Assembly (NCBI RefSeq): GCF_003986935.1
Contig: NZ_RJZE01000024.1
Location: 1 to 64,000 of the forward strand
Direction of reading: 5' to 3'
Source of the DNA: Paraburkholderia kururiensis JCM 10599 = LMG 19447
Lineage (GTDB): Bacteria > Pseudomonadota > Gammaproteobacteria > Burkholderiales > Burkholderiaceae
DNA length: 64,000 nt
The position numbers and the translations under genes were made by a program. The notes below the pieces were generated by a model. That model saw only the letters and a list, made by a program, of their open reading frames with translations. It was not told where the DNA came from and ran no database searches. This document shows, one piece after another, positions 1-7,221 of this stretch; the stretch's first letter is position 1; each line of letters starts with the position of its first letter.

Positions 1-59
1 CCGCCGGCGCTCCGGCCCCGCCAACACTTCCATCACTTCTTGCTTGTTGTTAGTCAAAA

Positions 60-103
60 ACACAGTCTTATGCCTACCCGCTATTGTAAGTGGGAGACTG
101 TGT
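60..103. repeat. Inverted repeat upstream of the small-protein pair
   Basis: ACACAGTCT (60-68) and AGACTGTGT (95-103) are perfect 9-base arms around a 26-base loop. The loop contains a shorter CCCGC/GTGGG arm pair, so an extended hairpin is possible. No T-run follows, which argues against a simple terminator. It lies 70 bases before the first small gene and could be an operator, a leader hairpin or the edge of another element. Confidence 0.4.
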
Positions 104-172
104 CCGGAGATTCAGGGGGCTGCTCCAGGCTCCGCAGCGGCGGGGCTCCGATCAATGAGCAATGAGGTGATT

Positions 173-313
173 ATGACAACGGGCAAAAAGGCGGCATCGG
201 ATGCCGCAAAGATCCTGCGCAACCCGAAATCGACCAGGAAGGAAAAAGAGGTCGCTGCTTCGGATCTCGCGCAGCGCAAGGCAGCACCCGCTGCCAAGTC
301 GAAGAAGAAATAG
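173..313 (+). CDS. Small basic hypothetical protein (46 aa)
   Basis: Function not recognised. The product is 46 residues, rich in Lys, Ala and Ser, with a basic tail ending KSKKK and no membrane segment or cysteine. The ATG at 173 is preferred because GAGG lies just upstream; an in-frame ATG at 155 would add six residues. It is followed after 19 bases by the GhoS/DUF2622-like gene in the same direction, so the two are probably co-transcribed, ending at the terminator at 633-674. A small basic protein beside a GhoS-like protein could be a regulatory or toxin-antitoxin pair, but no toxin is identifiable. Confidence 0.55.
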   Translation: MTTGKKAASDAAKILRNPKSTRKEKEVAASDLAQRKAAPAAKSKKK

Positions 314-332
314 CAACCGGGATACAATCAAG

Positions 333-626
333 GTGAACTATACGGTTCGTGTCGAGTTGCACGGCGTGAAGCATGACTCCGAGAAGTACGCCGAGCTTCA
401 CGACGAGATGAGTAAGCAGGGGTTCAGGCGCAATCTGAGCATCAACGGAGTGTCATACAGATTACCAACCGCGGAATATAGCCGGGTGTCAAGTGACACC
501 AAAGAGCAAATTCTAGGCAAGGCTAAAACTGCCGCGCGTGCGGTGATGGGTTCGGACAGTAAATACTCCGTCCTGGTGACAGGGGACAAAAATCCCCGCG
601 CTCATCATAATCTCGAAAAAGTCTGA
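333..626 (+). CDS. DUF2622/GhoS-like small protein (97 aa)
   Basis: A 97-residue soluble protein with a likely GTG start at 333, opening MNYTVRVELHG. The alternating hydrophobic opening strand, the YRLPTAEY segment and the late VLVTG strand look like the DUF2622 family, whose characterised member GhoS is the RNase antitoxin of the GhoT membrane toxin. The assignment is from pattern memory, without alignment. No GhoT-like small hydrophobic toxin is visible next to it; the upstream 46-residue protein is basic and soluble, so it is not an obvious toxin. A perfect hairpin terminator follows 6 bases after the stop codon. Confidence 0.55.
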   Translation: MNYTVRVELHGVKHDSEKYAELHDEMSKQGFRRNLSINGVSYRLPTAEYSRVSSDTKEQILGKAKTAARAVMGSDSKYSVLVTGDKNPRAHHNLEKV

Positions 627-632
627 ACAGTC

Positions 633-674
633 GGCCGCTATCACAAGTATCAAGGGATAGCGGCCTTGTCTTTT
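633..674 (+). terminator. Rho-independent terminator of the small-protein pair
   Basis: GGCCGCTATC (633-642) and GATAGCGGCC (656-665) are perfect 10-base arms with a 13-base loop, followed by the T-rich TTGTCTTTT. It starts 6 bases after the stop codon of the DUF2622-like gene. Confidence 0.85.
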
Positions 675-945
675 GCGAGGACCGCTCTTGTCGGGTCAAA
701 AGTCCGATTGAGTCCCGACGGCCAAGAGAACGGATGAGACCAAGGGACTTCTGCTTTTCCCCTTCATTTGCGTGTCCAGGGCAGGCCGTAGGGAGTTGAG
801 GTTGAGGTGGAGCTGTCCATGCTGATGTTGTGTGCGTTGAGCTTCTCACACACCCTCAGTTCAACTGCTTGGTCGACTGAGTAGGTCAAGCTGCCGGACA
901 TTGGTCGACGTCGCCCCCGTTGTAATGATGCCAGTCACCAATGAG
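675..945. other. Intergenic, no supported gene
   Basis: This lies between the terminator of the left gene pair and the 3' end of the protease module on the opposite strand. Open frames here are short and lack ribosome sites or recognisable protein features. I see no clear terminator for the minus-strand module. Confidence 0.5.
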
Positions 946-1884
946 TTACGAAGTCTTTTTCCGAGCGCGCGATGGCGTTGATGTCGCGGTTGAAGTGTAC
1001 GACGAAATGCCGAAGACCATGTAATTTGCCTTTAGAGCTTCGTCGGTTTGCTTATGCTTCAAGATCAAGCCATTGCAGTCCCAGGCATAGTGCTGCCAAT
1101 TCCAATTGACACCCTCGGTCTGGACGACGATATAAGAGCCAAGCCGCAATTTTGCCGACGACGCGGTGGTGCTAAAGTCCAACCCGATATTGAAACTGTG
1201 TACCTGCTTGTTTCTGGATCGGTTTGCGGCGGACTGAACTACCGACGTCGCAAGGCCTGTGAATGGCTTGAGCGCAGGTTGCGCTGCAGTAATCATCGCA
1301 AGCCCATTCTTGAAAGCTGAACTGTCCAGAGCCTTCAGCACGTCGTCATCGGCGGAGCTACTCACGTTGATCGTACGTCCTTCAAACGAAATGCCGTCCG
1401 CGCCGATCGTCACACCCATGAAGATTGGCTGGCCATTCACGCCCGCTGCCTGCCCATCTCGTGCATCAGTGTTCAGCGCGAATCGCATCTCCTCGGCTTC
1501 TCCCGGTAGTTGATGTTTGCCGGCAAACTCACACAGCACTCGATGGACACCCGACCCCGGGTATTGATGCACGAAGAACTTATCGAGCGTGATTTTGACG
1601 CGTTGATCGATCAACCTTCGGTCAGCTTCCATCGTAATTGCATTTTCCACGTCGACCAGATCGCGTGTACCTGACGGGATATAACCGATCGTTGTGCCCG
1701 TCGGATGCCAGGATCGCGATATGCCCGGGATGTTGAGGGTATGTCCGCCGACGATGTCCGGCCGAAAGAGTTCAGCGGCGTCGAAATCGTCTACCTCGAT
1801 CAGGTATTGATAGATTGAGGCGGGATCTTTTGCACCGAGAGAGTCCGCGGGCGAGAAGCGTTGAGATGAGTTGTGAGATGTCAT
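946..1884 (-). CDS. Unknown 312-aa protein, third gene of an AAA/subtilase module
   Basis: Function unknown. The start codon overlaps the protease stop by four bases (ATGA), so the two are translationally coupled and probably act together. The protein has no signal peptide. The C-terminal ~90 residues look beta-rich, with a strand-turn pattern (LRLGSYIVVQ, then paired Trp in NWNWQHYAWD, then YMVFGIS) that suggests a beta-sandwich. A mid-region around residues 185-215 is Ala-rich and could be an exposed linker or amphipathic helix. Because it follows a cytoplasmic subtilase, it may be the protease substrate, effector or inhibitor; this is inference. Two-gene IetAS systems are not defined by such a third gene. 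Confidence 0.7.
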   Translation of the reverse strand: MTSHNSSQRFSPADSLGAKDPASIYQYLIEVDDFDAAELFRPDIVGGHTLNIPGISRSWHPTGTTIGYIPSGTRDLVDVENAITMEADRRLIDQRVKITLDKFFVHQYPGSGVHRVLCEFAGKHQLPGEAEEMRFALNTDARDGQAAGVNGQPIFMGVTIGADGISFEGRTINVSSSADDDVLKALDSSAFKNGLAMITAAQPALKPFTGLATSVVQSAANRSRNKQVHSFNIGLDFSTTASSAKLRLGSYIVVQTEGVNWNWQHYAWDCNGLILKHKQTDEALKANYMVFGISSYTSTATSTPSRARKKTS

Positions 1885-4466
1885 AGACGTTGTTGAACCC
1901 GGTTGCCGACGCGCGCGCGATTCCGGATCGCGTCTCGAACGTCGATGTAGAGGGAGGTCTTCTGGGAACTGGCTAGTTCTATTGTCACAGCCAGCGCATA
2001 CGGGACGGTTAGGTTTTCAAACCGCCGCGAAAGAGCTCGCGCTTGCACGGCGATGAAGAGACCCTTCGGGTCGCTGAATGTCGTTCGCGTATTTCCCTCA
2101 AAGACCGTATGGACCAACGTGCCGCGCTCAGAAGCGGGGCCGTTCGCTTGAAAAGTTCGGCCAACTCGATTCCAGAGTTTTGTCGTTCCGTCAGCCGCCA
2201 CAATGTTCAGAGCGAATCCCCTATATGCCGAACTCGAGACGGAAACGGGTGTCGACCAGGCGAGGGTAACGACAATTCGCCTGATATCGCGCGAAGTCAG
2301 AATGGCGCTCGGAATCGGGATACGATATTCGTGGAGCTGGCCGTGACCGATTTCGTCATCAGCAAGGAGAGTAGCGCGGTTCTCACTCCCTGAGACGATG
2401 TCCGCGTTCGGTTGCCCATAGCCCAGGAATGCAGCAATTGCGTCCCTCCGCCTCGACCATTTTTTTGTGCCTTCGGGGGGGAATACACCGTCAAGCAACT
2501 CGGCCACACGATCCCAGCGGCAACCGTGAGCAATGAGTGCTTTCAAGATAACCGCGCGGGTCCTTTTTTTATGCCACGCTTCTCCGTCTGCCCTGTAAAG
2601 GTCTCCGACGGCGTCAGCGATTTGCACGCCTGTTCGAGTAACAAGTGCAGCGGCGTTGCTTGTACCCACGGTGCGTGCCTCGTGCGTTAAATCACCAAGA
2701 AGATGAGGGGCTGCCACGCGTTGACCGACATGGGGACTACTTACGCCTCGGACCTTTATGCCATCGGGCGTATTGAATGTAACCGCACTTAACCTTCCAC
2801 CCACTTCTACGACGTCAGGCTTGATTGCGCGGTTGACGCCCGGACCCACGGCCGAGCAGAGATTAGCCATGGCATGGTTCGGGAAGGGATCGACAATACC
2901 CGCGGGAAAGCCGGACGACCCGTCGGCATGTAACGCACCCACGGTCAGTGCATTGATTGATTCCGCGGGGCTGAGAAGATTCCGGTATTTCCTTGCCTTC
3001 TCCATCCCGAGGAGGATTGCTGCAAGGCGTGTCGCGTCGTCTGCCGCATGCGCCTCGGCCTCAGACATAAAACCTTCAAGCGCGAAACCGTCTGATACGT
3101 TTCCTGCGCTCACAACAAACAACAGGTTGTGCTCAAAGGCCAGGTAGTCGAGGAGCGCAGCCCAAGGTGAGGGCCGACCAACAAACGGGTACGAACTATC
3201 ACAAAGAGAATGGTTGATCAGCGTAATGTCGCCCGGCTTGATCTGCTGGTCTGCGGTCCCCGCAAGCAGGGCTCGCACAGCGCGGTAGATAATGCCGACG
3301 GGCAGCTTGTCAAGCGGTGTAGTCTCACGATTTCCACCAGATGTGGCCGATAGAACGGGTACCACGGCGACCTTCGATGTTAGGGCCGGGCTCGCGGATT
3401 CGATGTCTCCATGTACGACCAGTGACGCCATGGCAGTGCCGTGATGCCGAATCGCTACCGGCGCATGTGTCGCCGATACGTCAACCTCTGAAATGACTAA
3501 CCGACCCACGAGCTTTTCGTGCTCCGACACCGGATATCCATCGATGATCGCGGCGATGCAGGGGCCCTCGATGATTGGCGCCGCGGCGTTACTGATCGGG
3601 GAAAGACTCTCCGATTGGGGGATCGGCTCGTCAGACACCGATTGCGTGCGGATGGACATAACCTCGTTAGCGTTCGCGAGGCGGCCATGTCGCTGAGATA
3701 TTTCGTACGCTACCTTGACTGGCGCTCTTATCAGCACCGCTTGATATTGAATTTCCTCAATCAAGACTGCGTCAAGAAGTTCGGCGCTATCCAGCTTCAA
3801 GAGATCGACGACCGCAGCTTGCGCCAGCTCCCGCTGTGGCGCTGTCGCCCGAAACCACAGATCAATTTCGATGGTGACAGGTCGCTCCGGGTCTCTTTGA
3901 AGCAGTACCTCGATATGGCGCACGACGGACGCATCGATCCGGTCCTGGACTGAATAAGCCCGTATATCGCGAAGGTAGCCAAACAGAGTCCAAAGGGCTC
4001 TTTCCGCCGGACCATTGCTCGGTTGCCCTTTGCGATAGCGCGCCCACTTTGACAGGAGGGTATTTATGCCCTGTGGGGTAGGCATGGTCAAATAGAGTTG
4101 CCCCCCCTCATCTGACTCGTCGGGCTCGAGATCGTCTTCCTCTTCTGGAGAGCCGCGCGCAAGCCTTTCTCCCGCTAGCCACTCGAAGCCGAGTTCTGCG
4201 GCAACCGCTTCGAATATCTCCACGCGCGCCATGAGCTCGAATACGAGCGCCCGCTCCGGGACAACGGCTCGAGGATCGTTAGCTACGTCAATGCCTTGTT
4301 CCCACGCCTCAGTCGTACGCGCGATTTCGGCAAACGTTTCGCTGAAGCGATTACTCTGCTCCAGAAAGGAGATCTTTTTGGGGAACCTCGGGCGCCGTTT
4401 CCCCGGTATTCTTGGACGCTCGTCGCCTTCGCGACGCATTCGGATTAGCGGATGCTCTGTTGCCAT
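1881..4466 (-). CDS. Subtilisin-like S8 peptidase, IetS-like (861 aa)
   Basis: Large cytoplasmic serine protease with a complete triad in canonical motifs: Asp309 in AAIIDGYP, His342 in RHHGTAMAS and Ser603 in GTSNAA, with the oxyanion-hole Asn456 in VSAGN. No signal peptide is present. About 300 residues precede the catalytic domain, including an acidic stretch near 107-120, and about 200 follow. It is coupled to an AAA+ ATPase gene, the arrangement of IetA/IetS, a plasmid-stability pair from Agrobacterium later shown to give phage resistance. The first 116 bases overlap the 3' end of the ATPase gene in another frame; the next in-frame Met at 4,439 would still overlap. The role as a defence effector is inferred from gene order. 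Confidence 0.88.
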   Translation of the reverse strand: MATEHPLIRMRREGDERPRIPGKRRPRFPKKISFLEQSNRFSETFAEIARTTEAWEQGIDVANDPRAVVPERALVFELMARVEIFEAVAAELGFEWLAGERLARGSPEEEDDLEPDESDEGGQLYLTMPTPQGINTLLSKWARYRKGQPSNGPAERALWTLFGYLRDIRAYSVQDRIDASVVRHIEVLLQRDPERPVTIEIDLWFRATAPQRELAQAAVVDLLKLDSAELLDAVLIEEIQYQAVLIRAPVKVAYEISQRHGRLANANEVMSIRTQSVSDEPIPQSESLSPISNAAAPIIEGPCIAAIIDGYPVSEHEKLVGRLVISEVDVSATHAPVAIRHHGTAMASLVVHGDIESASPALTSKVAVVPVLSATSGGNRETTPLDKLPVGIIYRAVRALLAGTADQQIKPGDITLINHSLCDSSYPFVGRPSPWAALLDYLAFEHNLLFVVSAGNVSDGFALEGFMSEAEAHAADDATRLAAILLGMEKARKYRNLLSPAESINALTVGALHADGSSGFPAGIVDPFPNHAMANLCSAVGPGVNRAIKPDVVEVGGRLSAVTFNTPDGIKVRGVSSPHVGQRVAAPHLLGDLTHEARTVGTSNAAALVTRTGVQIADAVGDLYRADGEAWHKKRTRAVILKALIAHGCRWDRVAELLDGVFPPEGTKKWSRRRDAIAAFLGYGQPNADIVSGSENRATLLADDEIGHGQLHEYRIPIPSAILTSRDIRRIVVTLAWSTPVSVSSSAYRGFALNIVAADGTTKLWNRVGRTFQANGPASERGTLVHTVFEGNTRTTFSDPKGLFIAVQARALSRRFENLTVPYALAVTIELASSQKTSLYIDVRDAIRNRARVGNRVQQRL

Positions 4467-5403
4467 TCTTCCCGCCTAGTTGTGGCTTTCTTAGTCGATC
4501 CCGCCAACGACCTAACACGCTTTTCACGGCCTCCTGGGCAGACATCGAGCCACGCGAAAGAACGAGCTTTCGCCGCACGTCCAAAGTAAATGCCTCAACA
4601 TCGGACATGCTTTCACCCAACATGTACTGAGCAAACTCTGTAGGTGAAACACCCGTTGATTCCCCGAGTGATCGTTCGAAGCGCTGAAACCAAGTTTTTA
4701 ACTCGGCCGGCCCCGGCATCGGTATTTCCAATTTCAACTCGAATCTTCGCCATACTGCGCGATCGAGGAGTTCAGGATGATTTGTAGCACAGATGACGAT
4801 CGAATGGCTGGGCAATCGATCCATTTGAACAAGCAACGAGCTGACGACGCGCTTGATTTCTCCGGTTTCGTTCGCATCGCCGCGTTCCTTGCCGACGGCA
4901 TCGAATTCGTCAAAGAACAACACGCTGGGATTCAAAGTCGCGTGGTCGATCAAAATGCGCAAGCGATTTGACGTCTCCCCCAGGAAGCTATCGACAATCG
5001 CGTCATACCGCACGGAAAGCAACGGAAGGCCGAGTTCTGTGGCGATTGCTTCAGCAAGGCTTGTCTTGCCGTTGCCTGGAGCGCCCACAAGAAGAACAGT
5101 ATGTCTTGGCTCGACCGAATGGGCACGAAGCAATGCGGCACTCGCGAATTCATGCACAAACTCGTCAACAGCCTCTCTGACCGGTGCGGGGAGAATGAGA
5201 TCCACCATCCGGCGACGAGTTGGCATATCAAACACCAAATCGGCAACACGATCAGGTAATGCAGCAGACATATTGACCATAGCGGAAGAGATTGCCTGCC
5301 CTGACGCCACGTCTTTGCGACCTCGCGACCGAGCATCCGCGAGGATCGCATCCACGGCGCGATTCATCGCGCGGCGGCTACCTCGAGTGGTTGAATCTAC
5401 CAT
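4351..5403 (-). CDS. AAA+ ATPase, IetA-like (350 aa)
   Basis: Classical single-domain AAA+ ATPase. Numbered from the upstream TTG alternative start at 5,430, it has Walker A GAPGNGKT at about 116-123, Walker B LFFDEFD at 171-177, a sensor-1 Asn in ICATNHPELLD, and an RR arginine finger near 228. The ATG at 5,403 is preferred, with GGAA seven bases upstream. In IetAS-type pairs the ATPase acts with the adjacent subtilase, probably as its activator or unfoldase. The basic C-terminal tail (RRRRASK) is encoded in DNA that also encodes the protease N terminus. It lies 34 bases downstream of the small regulator gene, in one apparent operon. Confidence 0.88.
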   Translation of the reverse strand: MVDSTTRGSRRAMNRAVDAILADARSRGRKDVASGQAISSAMVNMSAALPDRVADLVFDMPTRRRMVDLILPAPVREAVDEFVHEFASAALLRAHSVEPRHTVLLVGAPGNGKTSLAEAIATELGLPLLSVRYDAIVDSFLGETSNRLRILIDHATLNPSVLFFDEFDAVGKERGDANETGEIKRVVSSLLVQMDRLPSHSIVICATNHPELLDRAVWRRFELKLEIPMPGPAELKTWFQRFERSLGESTGVSPTEFAQYMLGESMSDVEAFTLDVRRKLVLSRGSMSAQEAVKSVLGRWRDRLRKPQLGGKNGNRASANPNASRRRRASKNTGETAPEVPQKDLLSGAE

Positions 5404-5437
5404 TTGGAGTTCCGATAACTTTGGTTGCAAAAACCGC

Positions 5438-5773
5438 TCAACCTATTGCTGTGTAGGCATCGATCAAAACGATCATATTCGTCAGCGTGCTTCGCAGTTC
5501 ATTCAGCGTCGACGCTGAGAGCCTGACACCGGCGCTTCCCGCCTGCACTGCATTTGATGTTGCGTTTTCGTTTTTTGTTGCATTTTGCAGCGCATCGAGA
5601 GCAGCGCGCAATTTCACACGATTTTTTTTGATCGCGCATCCAGACCGCGCAAAACGCCAAAGCATGGTCTTCTCCACGCCAAGCCTGGAAGCCGCGGCCG
5701 CTATTCCGCCAACTTCGTTCACGAAGCGTCGAACGTCTGCGGCTAAGATTTCGTCGGGTGCGATCCTAGGCAT
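5438..5773 (-). CDS. Small helix-turn-helix protein, first gene of the protease module
   Basis: A 111-residue protein whose residues ~10-45 read as a DNA-binding helix-turn-helix: FVNEVGGIAAAASRLGVEKT followed by a basic recognition-like segment ending KKNRVKLRAALDAL. The C-terminal half is Asn/Ala-rich, then helical (ASTLNELRSTLTNM). The ATG at 5,773 is chosen; a TTG at 5,833 would add 20 residues. Being first in the operon with a palindrome over its promoter, it is probably the autoregulator of the ATPase-protease genes, which would need tight control if the protease is toxic. Family not identified. Confidence 0.65.
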   Translation of the reverse strand: MPRIAPDEILAADVRRFVNEVGGIAAAASRLGVEKTMLWRFARSGCAIKKNRVKLRAALDALQNATKNENATSNAVQAGSAGVRLSASTLNELRSTLTNMIVLIDAYTAIG

Positions 5774-5904
5774 GACAGTGATTAATTGTCCGTTCAATCG
5801 CGTAATGATGCCATCAAGCCCCCCAAAACGCAACGACGAAATCGTATTTCATTGCGTTTATTGCGCTTTACGCGCGAAACCGCAACTCACGCCGCTAGCC
5901 ACAT

Positions 5905-5939
5905 ACTGTTTTTTTATACAGTGAAGTTAGCTTTGTCAA
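5905..5939 (-). promoter_or_regulatory. Promoter and operator of the regulator-ATPase-protease operon
   Basis: On the minus strand TTGACA (5,939-5,934) and TATAAA (5,918-5,913) form good -35/-10 boxes, though the spacer is short (15 bases). An inverted repeat ACTGT-N8-ACAGT (5,905-5,922) covers the -10 box, well placed for autorepression by the helix-turn-helix protein encoded downstream. Confidence 0.5.
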
Positions 5940-6219
5940 AGGTTGCGAAGAGCGACGTCATGTTTTCTGCCGCTCTTTTCGTTCCCGGGAATTATTTCTG
6001 CCGCAGTGACGACTGAGGGAGGTGGTCTTGGTGCCCCACTTGTGAGGGCGAATTCAAGCGTTCCGACGAGGAAGGCCCGAATTTTGATAGGCCGTCACGC
6101 TGATACTGTATGGCCAGAATTGCGACTGCCATCGCGGACGATGCAGCTACGAACCACGACGGCAGCAGATAGACGTCGAGCCCACGCCGACGGTTGGGAA
6201 TGAGGTCAGGGCGACGCCA
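5940..6219. other. Intergenic, no supported gene
   Basis: This lies between the module promoter and the 3' end of a minus-strand unknown gene. One open frame runs through (5,943-6,203, plus strand), but it is proline/arginine-rich with no ribosome site and is not credible. No terminator hairpin was recognised. Confidence 0.45.
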
Positions 6220-6552
6220 TCAAGATCCACCGGCCAATCGTGTCAGGTAGCGCGCAAACGGTGTATTTTGACGCATGCGGATGCCATACGGCGAGCGCTC
6301 CTCTAGCACGTCGGCAATGCGCTGCGGTCCGCAGGCAATCACGCCTCGCCACGCATCGATATAGTCCCTGCTGCAGAGCCGGTCACGCTGCCAGAGCTCA
6401 ATCTGACTCTCGGCTGCTGCGATGATGTCGTCAACGTCCTGGCCGCGGCGCAGGCGAGACGCGATCCACGCGTGCGCGACGAGTCGACTATATTCGCGTT
6501 CTTCCTGCTGTTGACGAGCGACGCGCCGTGCTTGGAGGAGATCAGAGAGCAT
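6220..6552 (-). CDS. Hypothetical protein (110 aa), divergent from an orphan antitoxin
   Basis: Function not recognised. The first third is strongly charged and helical (RRVARQQQEEREYSRLV), followed by helices with conserved-looking Trp residues (QIELWQRDR, DAWRGV). The start at 6,552 (MLSDLLQ) is preferred over an upstream alternative at 6,597. It is transcribed away from the antitoxin-like gene with 168 bases between the starts, which could hold a shared control region. It does not resemble a RES-domain toxin, which would be longer and is the usual partner of such antitoxins. Confidence 0.5.
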   Translation of the reverse strand: MLSDLLQARRVARQQQEEREYSRLVAHAWIASRLRRGQDVDDIIAAAESQIELWQRDRLCSRDYIDAWRGVIACGPQRIADVLEERSPYGIRMRQNTPFARYLTRLAGGS

Positions 6553-6603
6553 GATGACTGTCCGCTGAACCTTTACCCATGATATCCCCGTGTTCACGTG
6601 ACG

Positions 6604-6617
6604 ACACGCCGACGTGT
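6604..6617. promoter_or_regulatory. Possible operator between divergent genes
   Basis: ACACG-N4-CGTGT is a 5-base palindrome between the divergent 110-residue gene and the MbcA/ParS/Xre-type gene. Its position suggests a shared operator, but the arms are short and could be chance in GC-rich DNA. Confidence 0.25.
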
Positions 6618-6720
6618 GTCAGGTTTGATCGCCCGATTCGAATCCCATGCGAAAATTTTGACTTGTATTTGGATGAATTCCACAATGGAAACATCGCAAA
6701 TCCCATGTGGAGCCCGGCAC

Positions 6721-7221
6721 ATGGCCCGCAATCATTCCACTGGCCAGCCACCGTCAGCCCAAGCCATAGCGCCGGCCCAGACACCCGCCGACAACAACGA
6801 CCTCGGCGCGTTGCCGGGAGATCTAGATAACTTTCTCGTGCGCTGTCCACCGCTTGAGCAACATCGGCTCATCCATTACGGGTTCGCGGCGATCATTATC
6901 GACGGTGTCGCGAAGGAAGTGCTGCGCATGCCGGTCCAGACGCTGCTCGCGAGTCTAAATCTGTGCTGTTCGACGATCCAGCGCAAAATTCAGAGAAAGG
7001 ACCGGCTATCGCCAGCGGAGTCCGACCGCGTCGCGCGCGTGCTGTATCTGCGCCAGCTGGCTGTCGAAGTCTTTGAAGACCAGGCGCTCGCGGTCGAATG
7101 GATGCGTCGGCCGCACGCAGAGCTTGCTGGTCTGAGCCCGCTCGACATGCTCGATACGCAGCCCGGTTACGATCGGGCACGCGACCTGCTTCTGCGGGTC
7201 ATTCATGGCGTGTCGGTATGA
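6721..7221 (+). CDS. MbcA/ParS/Xre (DUF2384)-type antitoxin-like protein, orphan
   Basis: A 166-residue protein starting at the ATG at 6,721, which has GGAG eight bases upstream. The middle (LLASLNLCCSTIQRKIQRKD) is an Xre-like helix-turn-helix. The C-terminal ~60 residues (AVEWMRRPHAELAGLSPLDM then a final LLRVIHG) match the DUF2384 toxin-binding domain of antitoxins paired with RES-domain NAD-degrading toxins. No RES gene follows; instead the 3' end overlaps the convergent tniQ gene by 23 bases. It could have lost its toxin, neutralise toxins elsewhere, or act as a DNA-binding regulator of the transposon. Confidence 0.78.
   Translation: MARNHSTGQPPSAQAIAPAQTPADNNDLGALPGDLDNFLVRCPPLEQHRLIHYGFAAIIIDGVAKEVLRMPVQTLLASLNLCCSTIQRKIQRKDRLSPAESDRVARVLYLRQLAVEVFEDQALAVEWMRRPHAELAGLSPLDMLDTQPGYDRARDLLLRVIHGVSV

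Noticed and set aside
487..500. TGTCAAGTGACA palindrome as a possible left transposon end
   Set aside because: It lies inside the DUF2622-like coding sequence and lacks the AATAAAAATTC core seen in the right-end repeats.
5934..5940. TGTCAAA near 5,934 as an internal transposon end
   Set aside because: It is the complement of a -35 box for the regulator operon and has no tandem repeat next to it.
5943..6203. 86-codon plus-strand frame upstream of the protease module
   Set aside because: Unlikely composition and no ribosome site; the region is better explained as promoter and leader DNA.
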